Below are positions 1 to 25,319 of a stretch of 64,000 nt of DNA, one piece after another. Made by a program: the position numbers and the translations under genes. The stretch comes from Perca fluviatilis (taxonomy: Eukaryota; Chordata; Actinopteri; Perciformes; Percidae). How positions within the stretch are numbered: position 1 is the first letter of the stretch; each line of letters opens with the position of its first letter. Where the stretch lies: positions 17,878,249 to 17,942,248 of the forward strand of contig NC_053129.1 of the NCBI RefSeq assembly GCF_010015445.1, given 5' to 3'. The notes below the pieces were generated by a model. It saw nothing but the letters and a program-made list of their open reading frames with translations. It did not search any database and was not told the DNA's origin.

Positions 1-146
1 GTCTGTGGGGGGAAGATTTAGTTTTGTGAGCCGTAAGAACAGATGCTCGTCTGGCCTCTAGTTGCAGAGTTGGAGTATTTGATGCGGGGAGGGAGAGGGG
101 GTGAATTGAGGCGACCGTGTGCACTGTGATGTGAACGGCACGCCTG

Positions 147-178
147 ACACACACACATACATACACACGCGCGCGCCC

Positions 179-227
<49 letters not shown>
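147..227. repeat. (CA/CG)n microsatellite
   Basis: Alternating purine-pyrimidine tract made of CA, CATA, CG and CGCA units. It lies in the first intron of XKR6, downstream of exon 1 on the minus strand. It is the type of sequence that can adopt Z-DNA. The open frames across it (poly His-Thr or Cys-Val) are not genes. Confidence 0.9.
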
Positions 228-229
<2 letters not shown>

Positions 230-664
230 CGCGCTTTCGGCTACTACCTGTCCGTCTTTGAACAAATAGCCCTCTTCCCTCCCCGCACGAGCGCAATGGC
301 GCACTGTGATGAAATCATCACAGCGGTGCAATTTCTGTGCAGCTGTAGCAGTTTGCTCCGGACACATTTGGCTGAGGGCATGGAATGTTTTGTAAAATGC
401 TTCAAATGTATTGAATATTTTGAATATGCAAACACAGGCATGTGTGACACCACAAAGTGGAGACTGTGAGGCAAGCGTAATGGCATCACCACGGTTCTGA
501 TTTTCACCCCAGTCATGTAGGCTACACAGCTACGGGTTATACCAGGTGACAGTCAAGAGGAGGTTAGAAGGCTAAGTGAATGTAGGGAGTGAGAGGAGCT
601 GGAAACACTGTGCTTTGGAGGTTTTAACTGATTCTTTAAAACGCAAAACTTGAAGTTTGTCTTA

Positions 665-1450
<786 letters not shown>

Positions 1451-1667
1451 CTAATCTACAAGTTCAAACAATTTAATATGTAACTCATGCATCCATCTGT
1501 GGTCGACCAATTGTTACCTGTGCATTAATCTCATTTCCCGCTGCGCAGTTGTTTTCCCTCTCTGCAGCTCTCCTCCAGCTGCAAGCTGAGTGCCAAGAGC
1601 AGACCGTCCCTCCACTGTCCCACCCCCGACGTTATTCATCCCCCACCTCTCCCCTCCTTCCTCTTCT

Positions 1668-1692
1668 CTCTCTATTTTTCTCTCTCTCTCTT

Positions 1693-1767
<75 letters not shown>

Positions 1768-1892
1768 AACACTCACAAACACATACACACACACACACAC
1801 ACACACGCGCAAACAAACAAACACAGACACACACACACTCACAAACACACACACACACACACACACTCACAAACACACACATACACACACAA

Positions 1893-1928
<36 letters not shown>
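1668..1928. repeat. Compound (CT)n-(CA)n microsatellite upstream of XKR6
   Basis: About 30 bases of CT-rich sequence lead into roughly 230 bases of interrupted CA repeat, with CAAA, CATA and CGCA interruptions. It lies about 450 bp upstream of the XKR6 start codon, in the probable promoter-proximal region. Long open frames on both strands across it are artefacts of the repeat. Confidence 0.95.
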
Positions 1929-1930
<2 letters not shown>

Positions 1931-2420
1931 TCTCTCCCTCTCAACGTGGTTGCCATCTAGTGTCTCTTTTGAAGCCCCAAAATTTGCAGGAGAGGACTGC
2001 ATGATATAATGCAGCATGCCTCATCACCACCAAATGAAGTCTTTCCTGTTGTTTGAACATTTGAATCAGTCACAGTGACACAGTGTGGGGTCATTTTTGT
2101 AGGATAAAGGCGGAACAAAAACACAGGCCTTCCTATTGATGAAAAACAAGCATCCCACAACGACTTTATTGCTCTATAAAGAGTTTATAGTGGCCTTACT
2201 GTGCTTTTTAGTATTTGTATCACCTGGTATAAGTGTAATGGCCCTCTGTGATATTGTCAGTATGGTTGTAAAATTATACTATACGTATATTTTTCGAAAG
2301 AGAATAGGCATTTCTACCTGCATCAACAAACAATTGGAAGTTAAAATTGGAAGTTTTTCTGTATACAGTAGTAATGGCATTACAAAAGAGTCCATGTCCT
2401 CCGGGTAAAAGACCTAATGG

Positions 2421-2442
2421 ATCTATAGATTAATCTATAGAT
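2421..2442. repeat. Perfect 22-bp palindrome
   Basis: The 22 bases read identically on both strands, with no spacer. Each half is ATCTATAGATT or its complement. It is AT-rich and lies in the XKR6-MTMR9 intergenic region with no gene nearby. Confidence 0.85.
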
Positions 2443-2789
2443 GTCTAGAATGGTTGCTAAGAGACATGTTGGGATTTTTCTCCTTTATGCAGCATTTTAT
2501 TTCGTAAACATTTGCTGAAAAGTGACGTTTCCCCCTTCGGTAACATGTGCGAACAAAGAGCTGGTGAGTCTGCGGCATGCTCAACAACACCGTGATTAGA
2601 CTGAACCCACAGAGCTGCCATGCAGGGTCATATCCAGTGTGAGATTGATCGGATCATGTCTGTTTTCACCCACTACTGCTCTGCTCACTTGTTTGGATGC
2701 TGGATTTGATGGGAGCTGTCCAGTGCTGAAATAGTGCTGAACCCACACACTCTTTTTTTTCTCCCTCTCTATCTCTCTCTGAGGACCCT

Positions 2790-3280
2790 CATTGATACAT
2801 TTAATTACATTTAATTTATAATGTCAAATCACAACAGGAGTTATCTCAGGACACTTTACAGATAGAGTAGGTCTAGGCCACATTCTATAATTTACAAAGA
2901 CCCAACAATTTCCCCCCCAAGTGCAAGCATTTGGGGCGACAGTGGCGAGGAAGAACTTCCTTTAAACAGGCAGAAACCTCTGACTGACCCGGTTGAGACA
3001 CAGAAAACACTGTAACAGGTAAACAGAGATGGAGAAATATGATTCATAATAATTATAGTAGTTTGTATGATGAGTACCGATAAAGATAATATAACTATGA
3101 CTAGAAGTAATAGTAGTAGCAGTGCAGGGAGTAGCAGGGCATCGAGCAGGATCATGGCAGTAGCTGCAACCACCACGATTTAGATGGAAAACTGTAAGGC
3201 GAGAAAACATAGGGACTCTGGGGAATAAGTTAGTAACAAGCATTACTGGGACATGTATGCACACACATGGAAATGGAATG
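2790..3280 (+). repeat. Teleost interspersed repeat (family not resolved)
   Basis: I recognise the run beginning near CACAACAGGAGTTATCTCAG, followed by GACACTTTACAGATAGAGTA, then GGCGACAGTGGCGAGGAAGA and the AACAGGCAGAAACCTCTGAC stretch. Similar sequence recurs across many teleost genomes. The end near GGGGAATAAGTTAGTAACAA is also typical. I cannot assign it firmly to a LINE, SINE or DNA-transposon family. No coding content is visible. Confidence 0.6.
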
Positions 3281-5156
3281 CATTCCCTAAACCTCCAGGT
3301 GAAGTAACATGGAGCAAAACACATTTTTGAGAGGAGTGAGACTTTAATATTTTCATCATGTTCACCTCTGCTGGTCTTGTGACTAATGACAAATCACATT
3401 GGATCAAAATGTCAACACATTACGGAGAGGAAAAGCATGACTAGTTTGCAGGCTTTTCTCTCTCTGTGTGTACTGCCAGGGTATGAGATGCCATTGGACC
3501 AGTGAGACGGAGCCCAGAGCTACATTAACTCACTTAATTATTTCTGATTGGGTTCATTGGACCAGGTCTTGTCTGGTTTCACACTAAAACACCCATATGT
3601 TTACTCACATTCATAACCTTACAAGCCATCAAAAACACTTTTTGTGTGTACTTAATATGATCCGTTAAAATAAATATTTTTATTTTATAATATATATATT
3701 TTTTATATATTTTTTTCTTTTTAGTTATTGTTAAAAGCTATCACAGAAATGACCACAATCTACATACATGTGTTATGTCCTAGCATGTATGATACAAATA
3801 CATTCTCTAAGATTAGATAGTTTTCAGTTTAAGGCTACTACCTGTCATTGTGAATTATTACTATCTATCAAGATAACTGTATAGCTGTTGCTCCGGGCCA
3901 GATAACCAGGGGAAAAAAATATTTGCACACATGAGAGTAAGGTATCATCAAATCTGTCTCACCTGAGTAGCCTTCCTTTCTTCTCCTTCCTCAGGTCTGT
4001 TAGGTCTCTTCAAAATTCCCTTTTGAGCAGCACACCAGATGCACACTCAGCTCTAATATCCACAGGAGATGGTAGGCAGTTTAATGCAACAAAGGCCTTG
4101 CAGCAATAAAAAACAATCAAATCAGATGACATCAGTTCAAATTATAAAGCACTTTTTAACCAATTTGCCACAAACTGCATTACAGGGCAACAAACAGGCA
4201 TTAGTCATTTTAAATAAAAAAAATAGAAGAAGCGGCAAACAGGCCTCACATGAGTGTGTGTGAGACAGAGAGAGTGGGTGAAAATAAAAGCAGAAAAACT
4301 CAGATGCCTCTCGAGGAAGAGATCAGGATGAACGATGGTCAGGGCGGCGTAGGCTAAATAAATCAGACAATGTTTGTGTGATTTCCACACATGGAACAGG
4401 GATCCGCAGAGGAAGGGAGCAGTAATACTTTCTAGCCAGCTATACTTCAAATGTAAATCTAGCATCCTGTGAGCAAAATATTCAGGTGGAGAAAATCAAT
4501 GATGCACTGTGTGCAAGACTGTTTTATGTTTTGTACTTCAGATGTGTGACTGTGTAATCAATACAAGTAGCAATAAAAGGCTGATGACAAGTCTATGGTT
4601 GTTTTTTTCCAGTTTGTCTGAGTGTCCCTTCTGCTGAGGCTTATTTGTTCAGGTCAGTATGTCATACAAAGACTTACCACAACACATGTAATGTATAAAA
4701 CAAGCAATGTATTGTGTGCTCACTTCTGTGTAGAGTCATGTCAAAGAGGGGCGGCGATGCTGTACTATATAACATTTATCAGGTTAGTGCTCATGTGAAA
4801 TCTCATCAGAGAGCACAAATTTACATTTGTGCATCTACAAGTGATACATTGAATGATTTTAACCCAATGAATTATGAAGTGAGTATATTGCAAAAGACTA
4901 AAAACTAACTAGGCTTTTGAAAAAAAAAACTTAATGCACTTTTCAATATGGTGCAAGACATCCTAAATATTTTTATCCAGAGATAAATAACAAATAACTA
5001 CTAACAGTAAGCAAGGTATAGCTGGGGGCTATAGTTATCAGTTTAATCTCAGTTCTTTTATTTGAATGTGCAAATCTAAGGCAACAAATAGGTACCCTGC
5101 TCTTTTTTTATAAATGCTCTCTGCATATAAAATACTATGAACAAGGGGTGCTTCTT
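3281..5156. other. XKR6-MTMR9 intergenic, nothing recognised
   Basis: AT-rich sequence with no convincing coding potential, RNA gene or delimited repeat. Short open frames have no recognisable similarity. Confidence 0.6.
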
Positions 5157-5159
5157 GAA

Positions 5160-5190
<31 letters not shown>

Positions 5191-5192
5191 GA
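5157..5192. repeat. (AAAG)n microsatellite
   Basis: Eight to nine tandem AAAG units, followed by A-rich sequence, directly upstream of the TTAA-flanked MITE. Confidence 0.85.
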
Positions 5193-5236
5193 ATAAATAA
5201 AAAAAAGGACAAAAGGTAAAAAAAGGAAAAAATTAA

Positions 5237-5571
5237 AGGTGCCGTAGGTAGGATTGTGAAGATCCAGGACTTAGACAAAGAATTTGAACATCAACAACTT
5301 ATCAGTCCCTCCCCCACTTTCTGCTGAAGCCCAAACGGTCTCCTAAGCCCCTCCCCCACAAGGGAAAATGAATGCGTGTGCATGAGCAGTGACTGACACC
5401 CAGTTAGACACCCCCCCTGGCCTGTGCAAATCGCACTACAGGCTGTAGGTGGTGCCAGATGATCCGGATTATTTTTTAAATTACCTGCCTAATGTAGTTC
5501 TACTTAAACATAGGGTCAGTTTCAGCAAATATGACAGAAAGTTAGTTTTATAAGTCTTACCTACTGCATCT
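5237..5571. mobile_element. TTAA-flanked MITE (piggyBac-like target)
   Basis: A 335-bp block bounded by TTAA on both sides (5233-5236 and 5572-5575). The ends are inverted: the left begins AGGTGCCGTAGGTAGGAT and the complement of the right begins AGATGCAGTAGGTAAGAC. The interior has no open frame. TTAA duplication with short TIRs is the hallmark of piggyBac-type non-autonomous elements; the family assignment is inferred from the target alone. Confidence 0.75.
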
Positions 5572-5575
5572 TTAA

Positions 5576-6987
5576 CATGACATGAAAAGAAACTAGCTCA
5601 CAAAACATATGAAAATTTGATGAAAGCTAACAGGAAAGCATATTGTTCATGCTTACAAGGTTATCAGCAGCATACATGTGCCATATGTAGTAAATAATGC
5701 AAATAAGTAAGTAAGTAATTAGTGATGAATCCTTCAGGAGCTTTTACACGTTTTCACAGTTTCTTTCTCTTTTAGGTGTGAGATGATAACTGTAGCCTGT
5801 AGTACATGTACATGTCTTAATGCAAATCTCCTTCAGGTGACTCAGACAACAAACCTGGCCTAGCAATGACTTAAATTTACAACACAAAAAGAAAAGTATT
5901 ACCAGTTCCACAGCCAATACAGCTACATTCAAATAAAAATCTGAACAAAAACAAACAAATATTATTGTTACTATTCATTTCATTAGCTTGACAAGATATA
6001 AAATACCATTTCTAAACTTTCAGCAGCAGTAGGGCTATTGATGGAGCTATGAGTGAATAAATGAAGACGTTTCTCACAGAGTTTACACAACTAATTTTGG
6101 TAGTAGACTGTGCACCCACGTTTAAGACATCATTATCTGCCATGACACGCCATTTTGATTCACTGGATAAGCCCAAAATACCATCACAAAACAGAACAAA
6201 CACCAAGCATTTAGAACAGAAGGTTGGATGAGATATTGTCTTTATGGTGAGTAATGGTGTAGGTTTGTGTTGGCACAAACTGTTAATCCCTAAAATTTGC
6301 CAGATGATGTTCCATAATGCTCAGAGCACGTCAAGAAATGTCCAAATCTGATCTGTGTGACGTAAGTGAGCATTCAGGTTTGGAAACAATGTGATGACAG
6401 TTTGACAGTTACTGGTTGTAGTTACTCATCCAGCTCAATCAATCCGTCCAGTCCTTTTAATGGAACATTTAGTTTTGTGTTTGATATATTTATTAAATAT
6501 TTTTCCGTAAATTCCTCCAAGGCACACTGAGCAAAGTGTGTTTCATAAAGTGTTATGTCTTCAAAAATTCATCTGCTGACATAAAAGTTAACATATTATG
6601 ACTGAACCTTTTATAACAGATGCTAAAGTAAATCATCTCCTCCTGCACCAACACATTTGTCTAAGCATCCTGTTAAATAAAACATAGAGGTTAGGCTTCT
6701 CTATTGTATCCTGCATAGGGCTGTGAAGTGAATATTTGCTTTGAAAGCTATTTTTTATCAGCCCATCTTCTTTTAAAAAAAAAAAGCCACAGCAAAGCAT
6801 CTTTTCCTCAGAGGAGGAGCAGTTATTTGGTTTGTAAAGCAACACCAGGTTTCACTTTCAATTGAGCTCTGGCATCTGTACAATGGATTCTCTATGATGT
6901 GGGCTGGAAAGGCCCAGAGCAAACCATCTATTGTGAAGCACAGACAGGCTGCAACTGAAGCAAATACTGTGCTGATTTACAATACAT

Positions 6988-6988
<1 letters not shown>
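5576..6988. other. Intergenic, nothing recognised
   Basis: AT-rich sequence between a MITE and a CA microsatellite. I see no gene, RNA or well-bounded repeat. The short minus-strand frames have no recognisable similarity. Confidence 0.55.
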
Positions 6989-7055
<67 letters not shown>

Positions 7056-7107
7056 CACACACAACACACACACACACACACACACACACCACACACACAC
7101 ACACACA
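6989..7107. repeat. (CA)n microsatellite
   Basis: About 120 bases of CA repeat with a few interruptions (CAAAAACA, CAACA, CACCA). It abuts the 5' end of the LINE fragment that follows. Confidence 0.95.
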
Positions 7108-7116
7108 TACTGACAA

Positions 7117-7876
7117 AGATGCATTTGAAACAAACAGGCCTACTCCAGCCTTTGAAAAGCCATCTGCTCAAAGAGGCAAGAGTGACCCCACTACTCAAAA
7201 AACCAACACTCGACTCGTCTGAGATAAATAACTACAGACCTGTCTCCCTTCTACCATTTCGATCCAAAACTCTTGCGCGTGCCATTTATAATCAACTCTC
7301 TACCTATCTCCATCTGAACAACCTTCTTGATCCCCACTAGTCTGGCTTCAAGGCTGGCCACTCAACAGAAACTGCCCTCCTTGCTGTCACGTAGCAGCTT
7401 CACGTCAGTAGAGCAACCTCTCTCTCTTCCGTCATCATCCTTCTGGACCTTTCTGCTGCCTTTGACACAGTAAACCACCAGATCCTCATTTTGATACTCC
7501 AGGATCTGATTGTCTCAGGCTCTGCGCTCTCTTTGCTCACATCTTACCTGACAGACCGAACCTACCGGGTAACTGAGGATCTACCTCAGAACCTTGCCCA
7601 CTCAAAACTGGGATTCCTCAGGGATCAGTCCTGGGTCCCCTCCTCTTTTCTCTGTACACCAACTCTCTCGGGTCTGTCATTCACTTACACAGCTTTTCTT
7701 ATCACAGCTACACAGATGACACCCAACTAATTCTCTCCTTTCCGTAGTCTGAAACTCAAGTAGCAGCACGTATCTCGGCCTATCTGACTGACATTTCTTC
7801 TTGGATGTCCATACACCATCTGAAACGTGTGAGAATGAGTTTATTTATCTTTTTTTTTTAAACTAACCCCAAAAAA

Positions 7877-7955
<79 letters not shown>

Positions 7956-7992
7956 AGAAAATCTTACTAAAACACCCCCACCTTCTTTCCTC

Positions 7993-8054
<62 letters not shown>

Positions 8055-8312
8055 TTAAAGAGAGGAGGGTTTTTTTTTTTTTTTTTTACTTTATAATCAT
8101 AACTTCTTCTCTTTCCCCCTTCTTTTCCTTTTTCTTTCTCCCTCTTCCTAAAACAAAAAAAAAAAAAAAAATTTTTTTTTTTTTTTTTTTTCTCCTTTTT
8201 TCCATTTTCCCTCCCTCCCCTCTTTTTCTTTCTTTTTTTTTTTTTTTTTTCTTCTTCACTTATACAAAAAAGAATTAATTGTAGCTTAAACGAAAAACCA
8301 CAACCCTTATAA

Positions 8313-8349
<37 letters not shown>

Positions 8350-8388
8350 ACCCTTCCCTTTTTCTTCAACCAACCTTCTTTTTTTTTC

Positions 8389-8424
<36 letters not shown>

Positions 8425-8714
8425 AAATTGTTTTTTTTTCTGGCTCCTAAATAGTGGAATGAGTTCCCTATTGACATCAGGATGGCTGAAAGCCTATGCA
8501 TCTTTCACTGAAAGCTAAAAACACATCTCTTCTGACAAAAAAATTATATATATTTCTTGAAGCTGCACTTTCATATAGCTCTTTGTAGTTTTGCTTATTT
8601 AAAGCAAATATACTTGCACTTACTTCTTGTTGTTTGCACCTTCAGGGTTGAAAGCACTTAATTGGAAGTCGCTTTGGATAAAAGTGTCAGCTAAATGACA
8701 TGTAATGTAATGTA
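7117..8714 (+). mobile_element. 5'-truncated L2/CR1-like LINE, reverse transcriptase remnant
   Basis: Broken frames encode non-LTR reverse transcriptase. In order they are PLLKKPTLDSSEINNYRPVS with LLPFRSKTLARAIYNQLSTYL, then (after a stop) SGFKAGHSTETALLAV, then VIILLDLSAAFDTVNHQI (motif A) and SYLTDRTYRVT. Near 7705, [12 protein letters not shown] is the catalytic box, with YTDD in place of the usual YADD. Several stops and frameshifts make it non-functional. The 3' end (8440-8714) matches, in the opposite orientation, the tail of the LINE at 59623-60505, including GTCGCTTTGGATAAAAGTGT and the TGTAATG terminal repeats. The middle is replaced by a homopolymer block. Clade assignment is from motif recall. 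Confidence 0.85.
7848..8439. repeat. Homopolymer A/T block, probable assembly artefact
   Basis: Roughly 590 bases consisting mostly of A runs and T runs (several over 30, some near 70 bases) separated by short C/T-rich or A-rich scraps. It replaces the part of the LINE between the YTDD region and the 3' tail. The alternation of long A and long T runs on one strand is not a normal poly-A tail. Confidence 0.8.
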
Positions 8715-8939
8715 AAAAGCTTAACTCAAATTGTTCTTATTATCTCTTTTCTATAGATTTTATTTTTACCTGAGATTGATCCAATAATTACTTGGGTTTC
8801 TATAATGCATAGAAGTGCCATTTACACTAAGCCTTGTCAGTAGCTAGGCAATAGTGGAGTCTAGTTGATGGAGTGCATTGTCCCGCTGTTGGGATTCTAC
8901 ATGATTCACTGCTAAGGTCATTCTTCTTCTCCTTCCTTT

Positions 8940-9420
8940 CTGGGGGCATATGTGTGTCAGGATACTAAAGTCTGCTCTGTCTGGTCAGCCATTGTGTTAG
9001 GTTTTGGATCTAGGATTCTGTACTTCATCATGTCCTCCATCTTTCAAGTTATCCTGCCCTCTGCCTCACCAAACTGCCCAATCTGTCATCCTCCAAGGGA
9101 TTCCATCCACTGACCTCCCGCTTAACCCCACACTACACCACCCTGGCACCGTCTGCTTGGAACGACGTGAAGAGCGGACACTGGACTTGTTTCATTGGAC
9201 TTATTTTATTGGACATCTTAACATTAGATTAACTGTTAAAACTCTGTTCATTTCATCCCCAGCCATTCAAGAAGGGATGGGTCTCTCTTTGAAGTCTCCC
9301 TCAAGGTTTGTTTCTTTTCCCCCTTATGTTGCTCTGCAATTGCTTGTTAGTCTAGTAATACTGTAAATACACTACAGATGGCAATTTATTGTCAAAGTAG
9401 CCTGATGTTGTGCCTTCTAG
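8940..9420 (+). repeat. Possible degraded teleost interspersed repeat
   Basis: The 9004-9366 stretch is open (120 codons) but has no recognisable domain. Phrases such as TGGACTTGTTTCATTGGACT and GATGGGTCTCTCTTTGAAGT followed by CTCCCTCAAGGTTTG resemble 3' non-coding parts of common fish retroelements. I do not regard it as a gene. Confidence 0.35.
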
Positions 9421-9597
9421 TGTCCAGTCTGTTCATGTACCTGGATGCTGTTTTTATTATATTTAGGCCACCTGGTTTGCTGTCTGTCAGTTATTTACAG
9501 GTCAGAATCACCAGGTAGCCAGTCTGTCTAAAGAGTCTGCTTTTGAGTCTGGGGCCTATTTACTCTCCTTATAATCTATGATTTGTTTATCAAAGCA

Positions 9598-9707
<110 letters not shown>

Positions 9708-10832
9708 TTCTTACTATAGTCCTATAATAATAATAATTAATTTTTCATGATCATGCAGAATGCACCTTTAAGGCATCTCAAATCTATGTTATTGAAGTAT
9801 GGGTCCATGCAGATAAGTATCACAATGTCTTTCAAAACTCTTAAAATGTCACCACCTAGTGTCCCTTTTTGATATTGTTAGGTGTTCCATACAACAGGGG
9901 ATGAATAGATGATACATGGATGAGCCCTAAAAAAAATAAAAGCAGCTTCACATACAACATGAATGTGGAAAATGTGGCAATGCCATGGAAGAATGTAGGC
10001 CTAGGCTAGTTTTTCATTTTATTTCATAGCAAATCTTAAACAAATATTTCCTTAAACTGAAGCAACTGAAATTAATAAGTTACCAGATTATTGATGAAAA
10101 GTATTCAACTCTTTAAGTAAGTCCAGTGGGTAGTTTCATTTTGACTTTACTATGCTTACCACCTGGATGAATGACATGAACCTTTATTATAGGCCTACAT
10201 TTATATGTAATCCCATATGTTTTGTCCCATTGATTTCCAAGTTGGCGTTATAAAGTCACATTTAACTGTAAAGTCAATGTTCAATATCATTGGAAAGCAC
10301 AGAATAAATTATTTTTCATTTTCAAAGAAGAAATTGGTAATTTTCTATGCAAAAAGTCCTGAGCCGAATTTCACAACTCAGTTGTTTCCAGTCGGCTTGT
10401 TTATGTGAACGTACCAGTCTCGCCCAACAACAAATAAAACGGAAAGATAATCAGGTAATTGTACGATAAATAATTTTATGTCAATGAAAAACGTAAATTT
10501 TTGTTCTGTACTTTTACAGTATGTATTTTGTTAACATATTGACGTAGATGTTAAAATGACGGGCAGTTTATGCGGCCTGTCACGGTTATCTTCTTGCTAG
10601 CTAACGTCAGCCACTTCATTTCCTGAGTCAAGCTAACTTTAGCTAGCTGACATATTGTTGCAGAATTTATTGGTTTCAAGGTAATCGACTTGCACGATAT
10701 CTTTATTTAAAAGCAGCATAGCAGGGCTTCAGTTACTCTGTCTTAGTAGTAGCACTTTAGCTAACCAACAGCGTTGTCCATATGCTTTCTCCTGCATCTG
10801 GGCAGTTTGTTGTCTTTTCTTCAGGTCAGGTC

Positions 10833-23603
<12,771 letters not shown>

Positions 23604-24319
23604 AGAGAGAGAGAGATGAGAAAGGAAGCGAGATGGAAGAAAGAGGTAGAAAATGTGAAAAAATACATAACTAAATACAAAAACAGATCAATGTCAACCC
23701 AGTTTTAGGCTTCGGTTAGGTTTAAATTCCTTTCAGATGTTTGAGAATATATGATTCTAACAATTATAATTTGGGATTTTGTACCTGATTGATGATGACA
23801 CATTTTTGAAGATAAAAATTGAAATAGAACGGCCCTAAGCGCAGAACAACTTTAAAATCAGCCTCTTTTCGATCTTCCATTCACGCAGTTGTCTTTCACA
23901 CAGTTTACATGACCGAATGGACTAAACCAGTGATAGCAATGCCATGTTGTGTCATTGAAACTAAGCAGGAGTGAGTGGGAAAGACAGCTACTTATTTCTC
24001 AGAGTGCTGCTAAAAGCCCAACACTTACTCAACACAACATCTCCTAGTTCTCCAGTATAGATCGTCCAAAAAAATAATTGACAGTGATGTACATAATTCA
24101 ATTAATCAATCATTTAGGTAATTTTTCAAGCAAACATGCCTCTGTCTCTCATGTGAGAATTTGCTACTTTTCTTTATGATAAATCACTGTAGATTTAATA
24201 TCTTTGTGTTTTGGGACTGTTGGCCAGACAAAACGACCAATTTGAAAATGTCCTCTTGAGCTGTTGGACATTAGGATGGACATTTTTTCACAATTCTTTG
24301 ACATTTCATAAACTGAACG

Positions 24320-24325
24320 AATAAA
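24320..24325 (+). terminator. Candidate MTMR9 polyadenylation signal
   Basis: AATAAA about 715 bp after the MTMR9 stop codon. A further AATAAA at 25307-25312 could serve a longer 3' UTR. The choice needs transcript data. Confidence 0.4.
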
Positions 24326-25319
24326 AATAGTCGTTACATTAAATGATCATTCAAATAATTGTTAATTGCATCCTTATTGTAGTATTAGTGTGCACGTGTG
24401 TGCAGAAAGAAAACTGTTCAGTTCCTCAAATTACACTTTGGCATTCTTCAACTGATTTCACAGCTGCGAAGCCTCATCAAACCCCCACGTCTCACACTCG
24501 CTGACTCTCATTTACATACGCAGATATCTAACCATGCAGTGAGAGAGTCCATTTTCATGTGTTTTCATAGATTCCTATGTATTTTTGGGCATTGATCTTG
24601 TTCACTAGGGAATATTGGATGTTCATTTACTACAGGGTACACGTTTTCACCAATCATCCTGCTGAATGTATATATACCACTGAAGCACTGCAGAGTAACT
24701 ATGGCAACATATAGGCTACTATAAGGCAGCATGTGACTTTGCTGCACGACGAGATGATATAATAAGCGTAGGTAGGGTCAGCACCTACTGTACTGTACTG
24801 TACAATGAGAGGGGAGGCTTGTCTAATGGGGATCTGACCAAAATATCTTGTATGTTTATTACTTGACATTCCAGTAAGGAGGTATTAAGAAAGACTTATT
24901 TAACAAAACTTTACAAAATGTTAGCTTGCCTCGTTATGTTTGGTCAGTATTTCTTTTTCAAACTCACTATGAATAATCAAATATGTTTGAGTGTATGATG
25001 CAGAAAAAATAAGGTCTTGTTGCTACAGTAATGTTCGCCATGTAATTATTAGACTTTACAGAGTTGATGGAGGTTTGAAAATAGAATGTTAATTTAAAGA
25101 CCAATATATATTTTGGTTATTAAACTTGTATAATAACTGTTGTTCAAGTACATTATGAAACAAAAAGCATATCTGCTGTTGTAGTTTAAGATCCAAAACT
25201 AATGCACTGTGTGAAAGGCATATACAATATCAGAAACATATAATTATAATTCCTATAATTAGCTTAATGTTGTTGTCAGTACTCACCAGCTGTCTTCATA
25301 TTAGACAATAAATGTCTTT

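Noticed and set aside
1549..2017. Overlapping His/Thr- or Cys/Val-repeat proteins on both strands (also near 6858-7340, 54694-54966 and 58079-58391)
   Set aside because: They are translations of CA/GT microsatellites and extend to random stops; no start context or domain.
9004..9366. 120-codon open frame
   Set aside because: No domain or usual codon pattern, and the underlying DNA resembles non-coding parts of fish retroelements.
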